From: Bacteroidia bacterium
GTDB taxonomy: Bacteria > Bacteroidota > Bacteroidia > AKYH767-A > OLB10
Reading direction: 5' to 3'
NCBI GenBank assembly: GCA_025450095.1
Contig: JANWID010000214.1
Coordinates: 1 to 5,943, forward strand
DNA length: 5,943 bases
The first letter of the stretch is position 1. Every line of letters begins with the position of its first letter. A program made the position numbers and the translations under genes. Shown in pieces: positions 1-5,943 of this stretch. The notes below the pieces were generated by a model. The model had not been told where the DNA came from, did no database searches, and saw nothing but the letters and a program-made list of their open reading frames with translations.

Positions 1-105
1 AAGCTGAAATTTGCAAGGGAACTGGAATCTGCAATAATCAAGGATATAGTCTTAATTTGTGGAGGGAAACCCAGCAAGATGGCCCATTTATTCAATGATT
101 CATGA
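1..105 (+). CDS. possible C-terminal end of a gene entering from the left
   Basis: Frame 1 is open from the first base to a TGA at 103-105, giving 34 residues that begin KLKFARELES and end AHLFNDS. The peptide has a plausible amphipathic helical composition, but I do not recognise a family. A second frame (starting at base 3) is also open for about 31 codons, so the reading frame is uncertain and this may be non-coding. If real, the gene is convergent with the DUF502 gene that ends at 170. Confidence 0.3.
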   Translation, partial: KLKFARELESAIIKDIVLICGGKPSKMAHLFNDS

Positions 106-139
106 GGTTTCGAACAGTAATGATTTGTAATCCCGGGCT

Positions 140-157
140 AAAAAATCTGAGGATTTT
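140..157 (-). terminator. weak AT-rich hairpin, possible terminator of the DUF502 gene
   Basis: Just past the minus-strand stop at 170 there is a 6-bp stem, AAAATC pairing with GATTTT around a 4-base loop (142-147 and 152-157). On the minus strand the second arm runs into a T tract (complement of A140-A145). The stem is short and AT-only apart from one GC pair, so termination here is an inference. Confidence 0.3.
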
Positions 158-169
158 CAATCCGATATT

Positions 170-754
170 TTAAACCTTCGACATTCCAATACCAAGGTTC
201 TCAATTGCGATACGGAAAGCTTTCATATCCTTATCCGGACAAAGTTCCACCGAAGAAGCAGGAAGTTTCAGCAAAGTACCTTCCTTAACATTCCCGGCAG
301 TGGGTATAAACACAATCATTTTACCATCCGACATTCTTTCCATAAGAAAAGCCGGTTGCTGTACATTATCAATACTCACCCATGCCGCGCTTTCATAAGG
401 CAGTGCTTCTTCCCTTTCTTCCAGCTTTGTTAATGCCATTTCACGGTAAACCGCATAACCCGGGATGTGTGCCATCAGCTTTTGATCGACCCAGTCGCGG
501 GCTGATTTGAAAAAAGAAATTCGTACCAGGTAACCGCATACAATGCAAATTAATATGATACCGAATGCACTTACAATAGTACCTCCTGAAATTCCGCCAA
601 TACTTTCCAATCCGAATAACGCAGCAATTTTTGTGGCGAAGCCTGTAAGTAATTTAAACACCTTCGAAAGCAATACAATAACCACCACCAGTGGTAGCAG
701 GAAAATCAGGCCTGCAACAAAAATATCCCGGAGATTTTGAAATACTTTTTTCAT
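170..754 (-). CDS. DUF502-family integral membrane protein
   Basis: The protein has 194 residues if translation starts at the ATG at 754, giving MKKVFQNLRDIFVAGLIFLLP. This is the typical DUF502 opening: a short basic N-terminus, then a hydrophobic segment with a Gly and a Leu-Leu-Pro. The first membrane segment is about residues 11-33 and the second about 55-78. Between and after them come the family-like IPGYAVYREM stretch (97-106) and a soluble beta-rich C-terminal half with VFIPTAGNVKEGTLLKLP (148-165). The molecular function of DUF502 proteins is unsettled; they are inner-membrane proteins of about 200 residues, so the length fits. The reading frame stays open upstream to ATGs at 856 and 922. 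I reject those starts because the added 34-56 residues are unlike the family and the 922 start lies inside a palindromic repeat. No strong promoter box was found upstream. Confidence 0.85.
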   Translation of the reverse strand: MKKVFQNLRDIFVAGLIFLLPLVVVIVLLSKVFKLLTGFATKIAALFGLESIGGISGGTIVSAFGIILICIVCGYLVRISFFKSARDWVDQKLMAHIPGYAVYREMALTKLEEREEALPYESAAWVSIDNVQQPAFLMERMSDGKMIVFIPTAGNVKEGTLLKLPASSVELCPDKDMKAFRIAIENLGIGMSKV

Positions 755-892
755 TTCAGTATGAAAATAAAATTTATGGGTGGAGATGACTCCAAAAGCT
801 GAATTGAACTGTACTACCGAAAGTAAACAGAAAAGTTGAATTTTCAAAATGATCATATTAAATCTTCCAGGAGATTTACCATCGTTATAAAA

Positions 893-1021
893 TAAGGGAA
901 TCTCTAAAAATCGCTTAGACAAGGCATGTTAATTTTTTAAAACCGGAGTTTACTAAAGGTAAATGAGGATTTTAAAAAATTAACATAACGCAGTATAAGT
1001 AGATTTTTAGAGGTTCCCTTA
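893..1021. repeat. 129-bp near-palindromic element, MITE-like
   Basis: The whole segment folds on itself. The outer arms at 893-912 and 1002-1021 match over 20 nt with one mismatch (left TAAGGGAATCTCTAAAAATC). The inner arms at 926-942 and 970-986 match perfectly over 17 nt (ATGTTAATTTTTTAAAA). Between outer and inner arms are less similar 13- and 15-nt stretches. The central 27 nt still hold a small TTTAC/GTAAA inverted repeat. If the element is read as AGGGAA...TTCCCT (895-1019), it is flanked by TA on both sides, as after insertion at a TA target, but the palindrome itself could also explain that. There is no room for a transposase, so it would be a non-autonomous element. It lies between the divergently transcribed DUF502 gene and the 1136 gene. 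Confidence 0.8.
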
Positions 1022-1055
1022 ACATTTCATTAACGGTCTTTAACCCACCATTAAC
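1019..1055 (+). promoter_or_regulatory. four TTAAC direct repeats, candidate activator binding array
   Basis: TTAAC occurs at 1019, 1030, 1040 and 1051, so start-to-start distances are 11, 10 and 11 bp, one DNA turn each. The array ends 22 bp before the -7 box at 1078. Tandem direct repeats with this spacing are the known site style of OmpR/PhoB-type response regulators (for example Pho boxes). The sequence shows the array; that a regulator binds it is an inference. The first copy overlaps the edge of the palindromic element. Confidence 0.55.
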
Positions 1056-1077
1056 CATTACCAGTTCCATGTGAGCG

Positions 1078-1085
1078 TAATTTTG
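1078..1085 (+). promoter_or_regulatory. Bacteroidota -7 promoter box for the T9SS-cargo gene
   Basis: TAATTTTG is an exact match to the Bacteroidota -7 consensus TAnnTTTG. It lies 50 bp before the start codon at 1136, which would give an A/T-rich leader of roughly 40-45 nt. No TTTG -33 element is seen at the expected distance upstream. That fits a promoter depending on an activator at the adjacent TTAAC array. Confidence 0.6.
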
Positions 1086-1135
1086 GTTCATCAAATCAAA
1101 CAAACCACTAATTCCAATATTTTAAAAAAAATACC

Positions 1136-2257
1136 ATGAAAACAAAAGGAACATTGATGCTGCTGTTGATCTGTCTTGCGACAGGAGTCATTGCGCAGGA
1201 AGCTAAAAAATTCAGGATTAAAATTAACACGGTTGAAAATGGTAAGGAAACCAACATCGACACCAGTTTCAGCTCCCGCGAAGATATGGAAGCGTTCATG
1301 GCCGATAACGGCTTCAGGACCGAAATGCCAGAGCTTCCCGAACTACCAGCTCTTCCAGAACTGCCTCGCATACCCGATTTGCCTGAATTGCCAGATATGG
1401 AAAAGATCATCATAGAACTGGATGATACCATACTTTCCGACCAGGAAAAAGCAGAGCTGAAAAAAGAAATGGAAGCCGCTAAACAGGAAATGCTCAAGGC
1501 AAAAAAAGAAATGAAAATAAACCATGTGGAGTGGGAGAAAAGCCGCAAAGAAATGGAGAAGAGCCGTGAAGAGCTTGAGCGCAATAAAGAAGAGATGAAA
1601 AAGATCAATAAGGAAGTCCGGATGATACGGATTGATGTGAACGATAATGAAGTTGCCCAAAAAGAATTCAATTTTGTAATGAATAACGATGAACTGATCT
1701 CGGGTGATGAAAATTACAAGGTGATTTTGCACAATTGCGATGAAGGAGCCATAGGATATAAATTCATGATCGATGGTACCAGTGGTGAAAATGCCGGTAA
1801 GAAATGTATCGTGGCAGTTTATTGCGACAGCACCATGGAAGGAAATGATAAAGTGAAAGTCATTCGGAAAATAAAAGTTACCGGTGAACCTGCAGAAGAA
1901 ATGAAAATGAGATCCCCACTGAATACTACTGAACCGGAAATTACTGAAGTCGTCTCAGTTCCAACGAATGCTCCAAAAAGAACTACCGATTCACATGAAC
2001 TCGCTGCAAATGATTTTCGATTATATCCAAATCCAACCGAAGGTAAAATCACCGTATCATTCCGTACAGAACAGGAAGGACCTATTGAAGTAAAGTTATT
2101 GGATACCTCAGGCAGAGTATTGGTGGATGAAACTGTTGAAGCGCCGGGTGGTTTTTTTAACAAGGATTATTCAATTGAAAGCGGTGCCCGCGGTACTTAC
2201 TTGTTACAGCTTCGTCAGGGCGAGCAGTGGCGGCATGAAAAAATTGTGGTGAAATAA
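1136..2257 (+). CDS. T9SS-exported protein with PxL repeat and heptad helix
   Basis: The protein has 373 residues. A Sec signal peptide covers residues 1-20 (LLLICLATGVIA, cleavage before QEAKK). Residues 65-86 form eight prolines spaced exactly three apart, P-x-[L/I] triads (PELPELPALPELP...). Residues 101-165 are a highly charged Glu/Lys/Met helix in which Glu plus a hydrophobic residue recurs every seven residues. A beta-rich region of unknown family follows (about 165-250) with Cys200, Cys224 and Cys230. After a linker, residues 293-373 match the T9SS type A sorting domain: FRLYPNPTEGKI, a central LLDTSGRVL, then GTYLLQLRQG and a basic end KIVVK. Sec export followed by T9SS secretion or surface attachment is therefore well supported; the function of the mature part is unknown. 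The ATG at 1136 is preceded by an A-rich leader and opens a normal signal peptide. The gene appears monocistronic: own promoter upstream, terminator at 2281. Confidence 0.93.
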   Translation: MKTKGTLMLLLICLATGVIAQEAKKFRIKINTVENGKETNIDTSFSSREDMEAFMADNGFRTEMPELPELPALPELPRIPDLPELPDMEKIIIELDDTILSDQEKAELKKEMEAAKQEMLKAKKEMKINHVEWEKSRKEMEKSREELERNKEEMKKINKEVRMIRIDVNDNEVAQKEFNFVMNNDELISGDENYKVILHNCDEGAIGYKFMIDGTSGENAGKKCIVAVYCDSTMEGNDKVKVIRKIKVTGEPAEEMKMRSPLNTTEPEITEVVSVPTNAPKRTTDSHELAANDFRLYPNPTEGKITVSFRTEQEGPIEVKLLDTSGRVLVDETVEAPGGFFNKDYSIESGARGTYLLQLRQGEQWRHEKIVVK

Positions 2258-2280
2258 TATAAATTTGAGAAAATCCCTTT

Positions 2281-2304
2281 AAGCTCCGGAAACGGGGCTT
2301 TTTT
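2281..2304 (+). terminator. intrinsic terminator of the T9SS-cargo gene
   Basis: An 8-bp stem (AAGCTCCG at 2281-2288, CGGGGCTT at 2293-2300, one G-T wobble) with a GAAA tetraloop is followed by a run of six T, starting 24 bp after the stop codon. On the opposite strand the hairpin is not followed by a T run, so it should act only on the plus-strand gene. Confidence 0.85.
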
Positions 2305-2383
2305 ATTTTATTCAAATCAATAAATTTTCGAGATGCAATAAATCAAATTCAATCCTTACAGCGTTGCGTATTGGAGGTGCGCT

Positions 2384-2434
2384 TAACCCCTGATTTTATC
2401 CGGGGTTATTCATATTAAGTCCCTGCGGGATTTA
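2384..2434. repeat. two tandem stem-loops in the convergent gap
   Basis: The first stem pairs TAACCCC (2384-2390) with GGGGTTA (2402-2408). The second pairs TAAGTCCC-like 2416-2423 with 2427-2434 around a three-base TGC loop, with one wobble pair. They are separated by 7 bases (2409-2415). Neither has a T run on either strand, so they are not classical intrinsic terminators. Their arrangement resembles short dispersed intergenic hairpin repeats of bacterial genomes. The rest of the gap (2258-2280, 2305-2383, 2435-2467) shows nothing I can name. Confidence 0.5.
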
Positions 2435-2467
2435 TTGATATATGGAAAATTCTCCTTCTTCAGAAAG

Positions 2468-3301
2468 TTATTTCATCATAAATTTTTTCCACGCCTCCAA
2501 TAATACTTCTTCTGAAACTCCAAGTGATAAAAGGATCTCAGACTTTTTTGAAAATGGTAATAGTTCAAGAAGTTTTTTGCGGCCGTATTTTTTATCGATA
2601 AACATCACCATCGATCCGGATAAACCATACTTGTTTTTCCCGGTCCAGAATGCATCGAGTTTCATGGGAACCTGATTTTCGGCAATTGCCTTTCGCACCT
2701 GGGCCATTCTCAGCGAATCGCACTGGCCTGATGCGTACGTTGCCAATCCTTCCACGAACCAGTCGATACCTTCGGTAGCACTGAAATCAGGACTGGCATT
2801 TTGCTGTCCGTGATAAACATGCACCAGCTCATGGGTAATCAGCTTTTGCGTTTTTTCCTTATCTGAAAAATCATGTTCACAGGCATCCGTTTTCCAGGCA
2901 GCAGGTGAGATCAGATCGAAACGATTACTTACCCCACTTGCAACCATCCAGCATTCTGATTTGAATTCCGGCATATTCCAGCTTTTTTGCCACGAACTAT
3001 CGAGCGATTTGCGGTCCGGGAAAATAAAAACATCAAACTTTTTTAAGTCCTTTGCCTGGAAAAAATCTTTTACTTCTGTAAATCCTTTATCGATTAAAAG
3101 AGAATAGGCTGAAATATTCTCTCGGTCACTTGTATAGTAATTCAGGTTATAATTTGAATGTATTTCAACGAACGCCTGTGCACCGGCAAAATGTGAAGAG
3201 CATACTCCGACAAAAATTAGTATGCGTATCAGTTTTTCAATAGAAGAATTTCCAAAAAGCAATTTCAATTTCAGCGTTATATATTTTATATTATTGAACA
3301 T
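2468..3301 (-). CDS. putative secreted zinc metallopeptidase, gluzincin (peptidase MA-like)
   Basis: The protein has 277 residues. Its N-terminus has a basic stretch (residues 1-23) and a hydrophobic segment (about 24-40) ending AGAQA, read as a signal peptide or anchor. The sequence VGVC near Cys34 is a poor lipobox. The catalytic signature is HELVH at 157-161 (zinc ligands His157 and His161, general base Glu158). WFVEGLATYA follows, with Glu184 as the likely third ligand, 23 residues after His161. HExxH plus a downstream E-G-x-A is typical of gluzincins of the MA-like group, so an extracytoplasmic peptidase is likely; the substrate is unknown. Cys117, Cys141 and Cys194 lie in the exported part. 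The N-region before the hydrophobic core is long, so a later non-ATG start is possible, but no later ATG suits. The gene starts 6 bp after the stop of the membrane-protein gene at 3308, so the two are probably co-transcribed. Confidence 0.85.
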   Translation of the reverse strand: MFNNIKYITLKLKLLFGNSSIEKLIRILIFVGVCSSHFAGAQAFVEIHSNYNLNYYTSDRENISAYSLLIDKGFTEVKDFFQAKDLKKFDVFIFPDRKSLDSSWQKSWNMPEFKSECWMVASGVSNRFDLISPAAWKTDACEHDFSDKEKTQKLITHELVHVYHGQQNASPDFSATEGIDWFVEGLATYASGQCDSLRMAQVRKAIAENQVPMKLDAFWTGKNKYGLSGSMVMFIDKKYGRKKLLELLPFSKKSEILLSLGVSEEVLLEAWKKFMMK

Positions 3302-3307
3302 GTAACT

Positions 3308-3715
3308 TTATTTCCCGGCTAATTTGCCACCGATCCATGCCATGGGAATATAGGCACCAACCAGGTCAACCACATTAAACCACATTGGCGCAGGAAGTAG
3401 GATAACATTGGTAATTCCACCCACCATAAAAAATGCACCTACTATAAAAGCGAGGGTCATGTTTGATGTTGCACCAAAACGCGCTGCAAGGAACGCCCCG
3501 AGTACCGTACCCAGCGCATGAGCCAGGAAAGGCATAATAAAATGTTTTGGTTCAAAGAGATGAATTGTTGCTTTCAGACCTTCCATGGTTGTAACATCAG
3601 CTCCGTTTGGAGGAGGAATAATCTTACCACTGATATTGATAATTGCACCATTCAGTACCGCACCGGCAATCAGGCCGGCAACGACTGCAATTACGTTTTT
3701 AACTCTGGGATCCAT
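3308..3715 (-). CDS. four-helix integral membrane protein, function unknown
   Basis: The protein has 135 residues and is mostly hydrophobic, with predicted membrane segments at about 6-28, 58-79, 86-108 and 113-133. Between the first two lies a polar loop with IIPPPNGADVTTMEGLK (32-48) and HLFEPKHFIMPFLAHALG (52-69); its Pro, His and Glu residues may form a conserved site. I know this type of protein only as a conserved hypothetical family of Bacteroidota and other bacteria, and no function can be given. The ATG at 3715 opens directly into MDPRVKNVIAVVAGL, a sensible short N-terminus before helix 1. It is the first gene of the apparent operon with the metallopeptidase. A 28-bp palindrome lies 32 bp upstream of its start. 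Confidence 0.85.
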   Translation of the reverse strand: MDPRVKNVIAVVAGLIAGAVLNGAIINISGKIIPPPNGADVTTMEGLKATIHLFEPKHFIMPFLAHALGTVLGAFLAARFGATSNMTLAFIVGAFFMVGGITNVILLPAPMWFNVVDLVGAYIPMAWIGGKLAGK

Positions 3716-3746
3716 TCGAGTTTGGTGTTTGGATTTGGTTTGGAAA

Positions 3747-3774
3747 TCATACCTGAATTATAATTCAGGTATGA
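3747..3774. promoter_or_regulatory. perfect 28-bp palindrome, candidate operator
   Basis: The half-site TCATACCTGAATTA is followed directly by its exact reverse complement, 14 + 14 bp with no spacer; the next outward base pair (3746/3775) breaks the symmetry. It lies in the 216-bp divergent gap, 32 bp from the minus-strand start (3715) and 158 bp from the plus-strand start (3932). A dimeric regulator controlling the membrane protein/metallopeptidase operon is the simplest reading. A minus-strand -7-like box TACTTTTA (3792-3785, one mismatch to TAnnTTTG) would place the palindrome just downstream of the start of transcription, but that box is weak. Confidence 0.55.
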
Positions 3775-3931
3775 AGTCTAAAGATAAAAGTACCGGAAAT
3801 TGTAAACAATACACAGGAATATTTTCTTTCAGGGACTCAACGCCTTTAAGTGGAAAATGGTAAACCGATAGGACTCCTTCTTGGAAATCTGAATCAGAAT
3901 TACTAACCTTATGGTCATAAAACTGAAAACA

Positions 3932-5943
3932 ATGAAGACATCGGTTACGAAATGGATGATAATAGCAGCAGTTATGTCGTTTGCTGGTATTTCGAAAGCG
4001 GCAGTGATTTCGGATGCAGGTACTGCAAGTACGTCTGAGGATTCAATTTGCCCGGGAAATTCGACGACATTACTCCTTACCGGTTATATAGGAGTCATTC
4101 AATGGCAAGGAAATAATGGTTCGGGATGGTTTGACGAAACAGGACCCGGCTCAACAACCGATAATTATACTGTTACTCCTGCAACCACAACCGATTATAG
4201 GGCTGTAGTTACAGACGTAGGATTTCCTCCTGATACTTCAAACGTGATTACAATAACTATTGGAATGAGTGCGCCCGGAACAACCGGCGACACCCGTTGT
4301 GGATTTGGACCGGTTACTCTAAATGCTTCCGGAGGAGGTACTATTCGCTGGTATGATTCACCATCAGGAGGATCGTTATTATATACCGGAACTTCATTTA
4401 CAACGAACGTTTCCACCACCACGACCTTTTATGCTGCCGCATCTTCAAATGGCGGAGGTACTGCAACTGCTCCTATTCTGCCACATTCATCAATCTATAC
4501 CGGTTATTCCAGGGGCTATTGGTTCACAGCTCCCATTGACTTCACTATTACCAGCCTATTTGTTCCAACCGATGCAAGTACCGACAACCAGAGTATAGCC
4601 GTTATGAGTTTTCCGGCAGGTGTGCCACCTCCCGCAGGGTTGAACGTTTTCGGATTTACCACATTATTTATGACGCAAAATGATCCTGCAGTTGGTCCTA
4701 TACCGGTGAGTATTCCCGTATTGGCTGGTGAACATATTCTTATTATTGGCAACAGGGGAAATGACGCGATCAGTGATTTTACAGCAATCAATTCTTATGA
4801 TGGTGGAGCAGCATTTTCAACCACCATCGATGGTAATGTTGTTGATCTCAACCGGGGCGGAATGCAGAGTAACCTTACAGGATTTGATCCTCAGATAGTG
4901 GGAGTGTATATTGTAATTGGAACCGGACAGAGAGGCCGCATTTTATTTGATTATGAAGTGGGATGTGAAAGCAGCCGGACACCAACCGTAGCAACAGTCA
5001 CTACCGCACCGTCCATTTCGATCAACGCCGTACCACCCGCATTATGCTCAGGGCAGTCATCTGTGATTACCGTATCGAGCAGCAATTCATCATACACATA
5101 CACCTGGTCGCCGGCAACAGGCTTGAGCGGAACAACGGGAACTACCAACACAGCTACACCCAACGCGCCCATAACATATACCATCATAGCAGATGACGGA
5201 ACATGTGGTGCAATCGACAGTGTGTTTATGGATGTGGGACCGGCTTCTGTTGCAGGAACTGCAGCTATTTCGACCGATACGATCTGCGTTGGCACAAATG
5301 CGTTCTTAACCCTCAGCGGATTTACCGGAAACATACAATGGCAGGGAAATACCGGTTCAGGTTGGTTTGATGAAACAGGTTCGGGTAACACGAATGCAAA
5401 TTACACAGTAGCACCAATTGTAAATACCCAATATCGTGCAGTAGTTACCAGTGGTGGATGTGATCCTGATACAACAGGAATGCTGAACCTGGATGTACTT
5501 TCGATTGTGGATCCCACAACAGTGAATGATACAATTTGTGCTCCCGGAGTTGCAAATCTTTCAGCATCGGGTGCCGGAGTGTTAAACTGGTTTACGACTT
5601 CTTCGGGAGGAATACCAGTTGCTTCAGGTAACAATTATTCACCTAATATTTCTGCAACCACAACGTATTATGTTCAGGCTTCAGCAGGTGGTATCTATCC
5701 AACCGGACCGGCAAATCTTGGTTTCGGATCACAACTTTCTCTCATTGGCAACGACTTTGGTTTGCAATTCGATGTCGTACAACAATGTGTACTTGAACGG
5801 GTATTTGTTTCACCGGGTATTTCTACAGGTAATATCACGATCAACCTGCGTGATGCACAAAATGGCCCCATCCTGAATACGGTAACTGTACCTGTAACTG
5901 CTTTTTCAGGTCTCATTCCTGTGAATGTTGGTTTTACTCTTAA
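3932..5943 (+). CDS. large secreted Ig-like/PKD-like modular protein, 3' end outside window
   Basis: The frame is open for 670 codons and continues past the right edge. The final TAA of the window is out of frame. A signal peptide covers residues 1-23 (MKTSVTKWMIIAAVMSFAGI, then SKA). Modules in order: Ig-like A1 (about 38-115), CHU_C-associated Ig-like B1 (about 120-175, with IRWYDSPSGG), a beta-rich segment C1 (about 185-350, with GYWFTAPIDFTITSL), a PKD-like domain between Cys372 and Cys425, Ig-like A2 (about 448-525), Ig-like B2 (about 532-585), and the beginning of C2. Such proteins are T9SS-secreted adhesins or surface proteins in Bacteroidota, so a sorting domain is expected beyond the window, but it is not visible here. 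No enzyme motif is seen. An in-frame ATG at 3911 would add 7 residues; 3932 is preferred for its A-rich leader and normal signal-peptide length. Confidence 0.9.
   Translation, partial: MKTSVTKWMIIAAVMSFAGISKAAVISDAGTASTSEDSICPGNSTTLLLTGYIGVIQWQGNNGSGWFDETGPGSTTDNYTVTPATTTDYRAVVTDVGFPPDTSNVITITIGMSAPGTTGDTRCGFGPVTLNASGGGTIRWYDSPSGGSLLYTGTSFTTNVSTTTTFYAAASSNGGGTATAPILPHSSIYTGYSRGYWFTAPIDFTITSLFVPTDASTDNQSIAVMSFPAGVPPPAGLNVFGFTTLFMTQNDPAVGPIPVSIPVLAGEHILIIGNRGNDAISDFTAINSYDGGAAFSTTIDGNVVDLNRGGMQSNLTGFDPQIVGVYIVIGTGQRGRILFDYEVGCESSRTPTVATVTTAPSISINAVPPALCSGQSSVITVSSSNSSYTYTWSPATGLSGTTGTTNTATPNAPITYTIIADDGTCGAIDSVFMDVGPASVAGTAAISTDTICVGTNAFLTLSGFTGNIQWQGNTGSGWFDETGSGNTNANYTVAPIVNTQYRAVVTSGGCDPDTTGMLNLDVLSIVDPTTVNDTICAPGVANLSASGAGVLNWFTTSSGGIPVASGNNYSPNISATTTYYVQASAGGIYPTGPANLGFGSQLSLIGNDFGLQFDVVQQCVLERVFVSPGISTGNITINLRDAQNGPILNTVTVPVTAFSGLIPVNVGFTL
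4097..4213 (+). repeat. first copy of the intragenic IQWQG-type repeat
   Basis: Residues 56-94 of the modular protein (IQWQGNNGSGWFDETG...YRAVVT) match residues 468-506 at 29 of 39 positions without gaps. It is the core of Ig-like module A1. Confidence 0.85.
5333..5449 (+). repeat. second copy of the intragenic IQWQG-type repeat
   Basis: Residues 468-506 (IQWQGNTGSGWFDETG...YRAVVT) are the ungapped counterpart of the copy at 4097-4213, 412 residues later. The DNA copies differ at many third codon positions, so the duplication is not recent. Confidence 0.85.

Noticed and set aside
755..922. 56-residue N-terminal extension of the DUF502 protein
   Set aside because: The extension is unlike the family, its first codons lie in the palindromic element, and the ATG at 754 gives the canonical DUF502 N-terminus.
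1108..1671. Minus-strand open frame rich in Ser and Phe opposite the T9SS-cargo gene
   Set aside because: It is the antisense image of the Glu/Lys-rich helix and PxL codons (GAA/AAA read as TTC/TTT, GAG/CTT giving Ser/Leu runs), it starts within the real gene, and it has no family features.
3181..3213. Lipoprotein signal at Cys34 of the metallopeptidase
   Set aside because: The residues before the Cys (VGV) do not fit a lipobox well, and an AGAQA cleavage site lies just downstream.
3518..3863. Two overlapping plus-strand open frames across the start of the membrane-protein gene
   Set aside because: Both overlap the well-supported minus-strand membrane protein, and neither shows a domain, signal or leader.
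4195..5391. Several minus-strand open frames opposite the modular surface protein
   Set aside because: They are Pro/Val/Thr-rich mirror translations of the Thr/Gly/Ser-rich repeat gene, with no independent features.
5941..5943. TAA at the very end of the window as a stop for the modular protein
   Set aside because: In the reading frame from 3932 the last full codon is CTT at 5939-5941, so this TAA is out of frame and the gene continues.

Overview
The window looks like ordinary chromosomal DNA of a Bacteroidota bacterium. The evidence is a secreted protein with a C-terminal type IX secretion (T9SS) sorting domain, a long extracellular protein of CHU_C-associated/Ig-like and PKD-like modules, a perfect Bacteroidota-type -7 promoter box (TAnnTTTG), and A-rich leaders without clear Shine-Dalgarno sites. 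The genus cannot be told from the sequence. No RNA gene, CRISPR array, transposase, phage gene or recognisable defence system was seen.

Layout, left to right. Positions 1-105 may hold the last 34 codons of a gene entering from the left. A DUF502-family membrane protein lies on the minus strand at 170-754. Between it and the next gene is a 381-base gene-free stretch. It contains a 129-bp near-palindromic element (893-1021), then four TTAAC direct repeats at helical spacing, then a -7 box. These lead into the plus-strand gene at 1136-2257, which encodes a T9SS-exported protein with a Pro-x-Leu triad repeat and an unusually regular heptad helix. That gene ends at a clear intrinsic terminator (2281-2304), followed by two tandem stem-loops in the convergent gap.

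On the minus strand, 3308-3715 (four-helix membrane protein) and 2468-3301 (putative secreted zinc metallopeptidase of the gluzincin type) are 6 bp apart and read as a two-gene operon. A perfect 28-bp palindrome sits in the divergent gap between this operon and the last gene. That gene starts at 3932 and runs off the right end. It is a large secreted protein whose module series repeats with a period of about 412 residues.

The genes share a cell-envelope or secreted theme, but nothing shows that they form one pathway. The best candidates for something undescribed are non-coding: the palindromic MITE-like element, the TTAAC array and the 28-bp palindrome. In protein, they are the heptad/PxL architecture of the 1136-2257 product. 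I see no strong evidence for a new multi-gene system.
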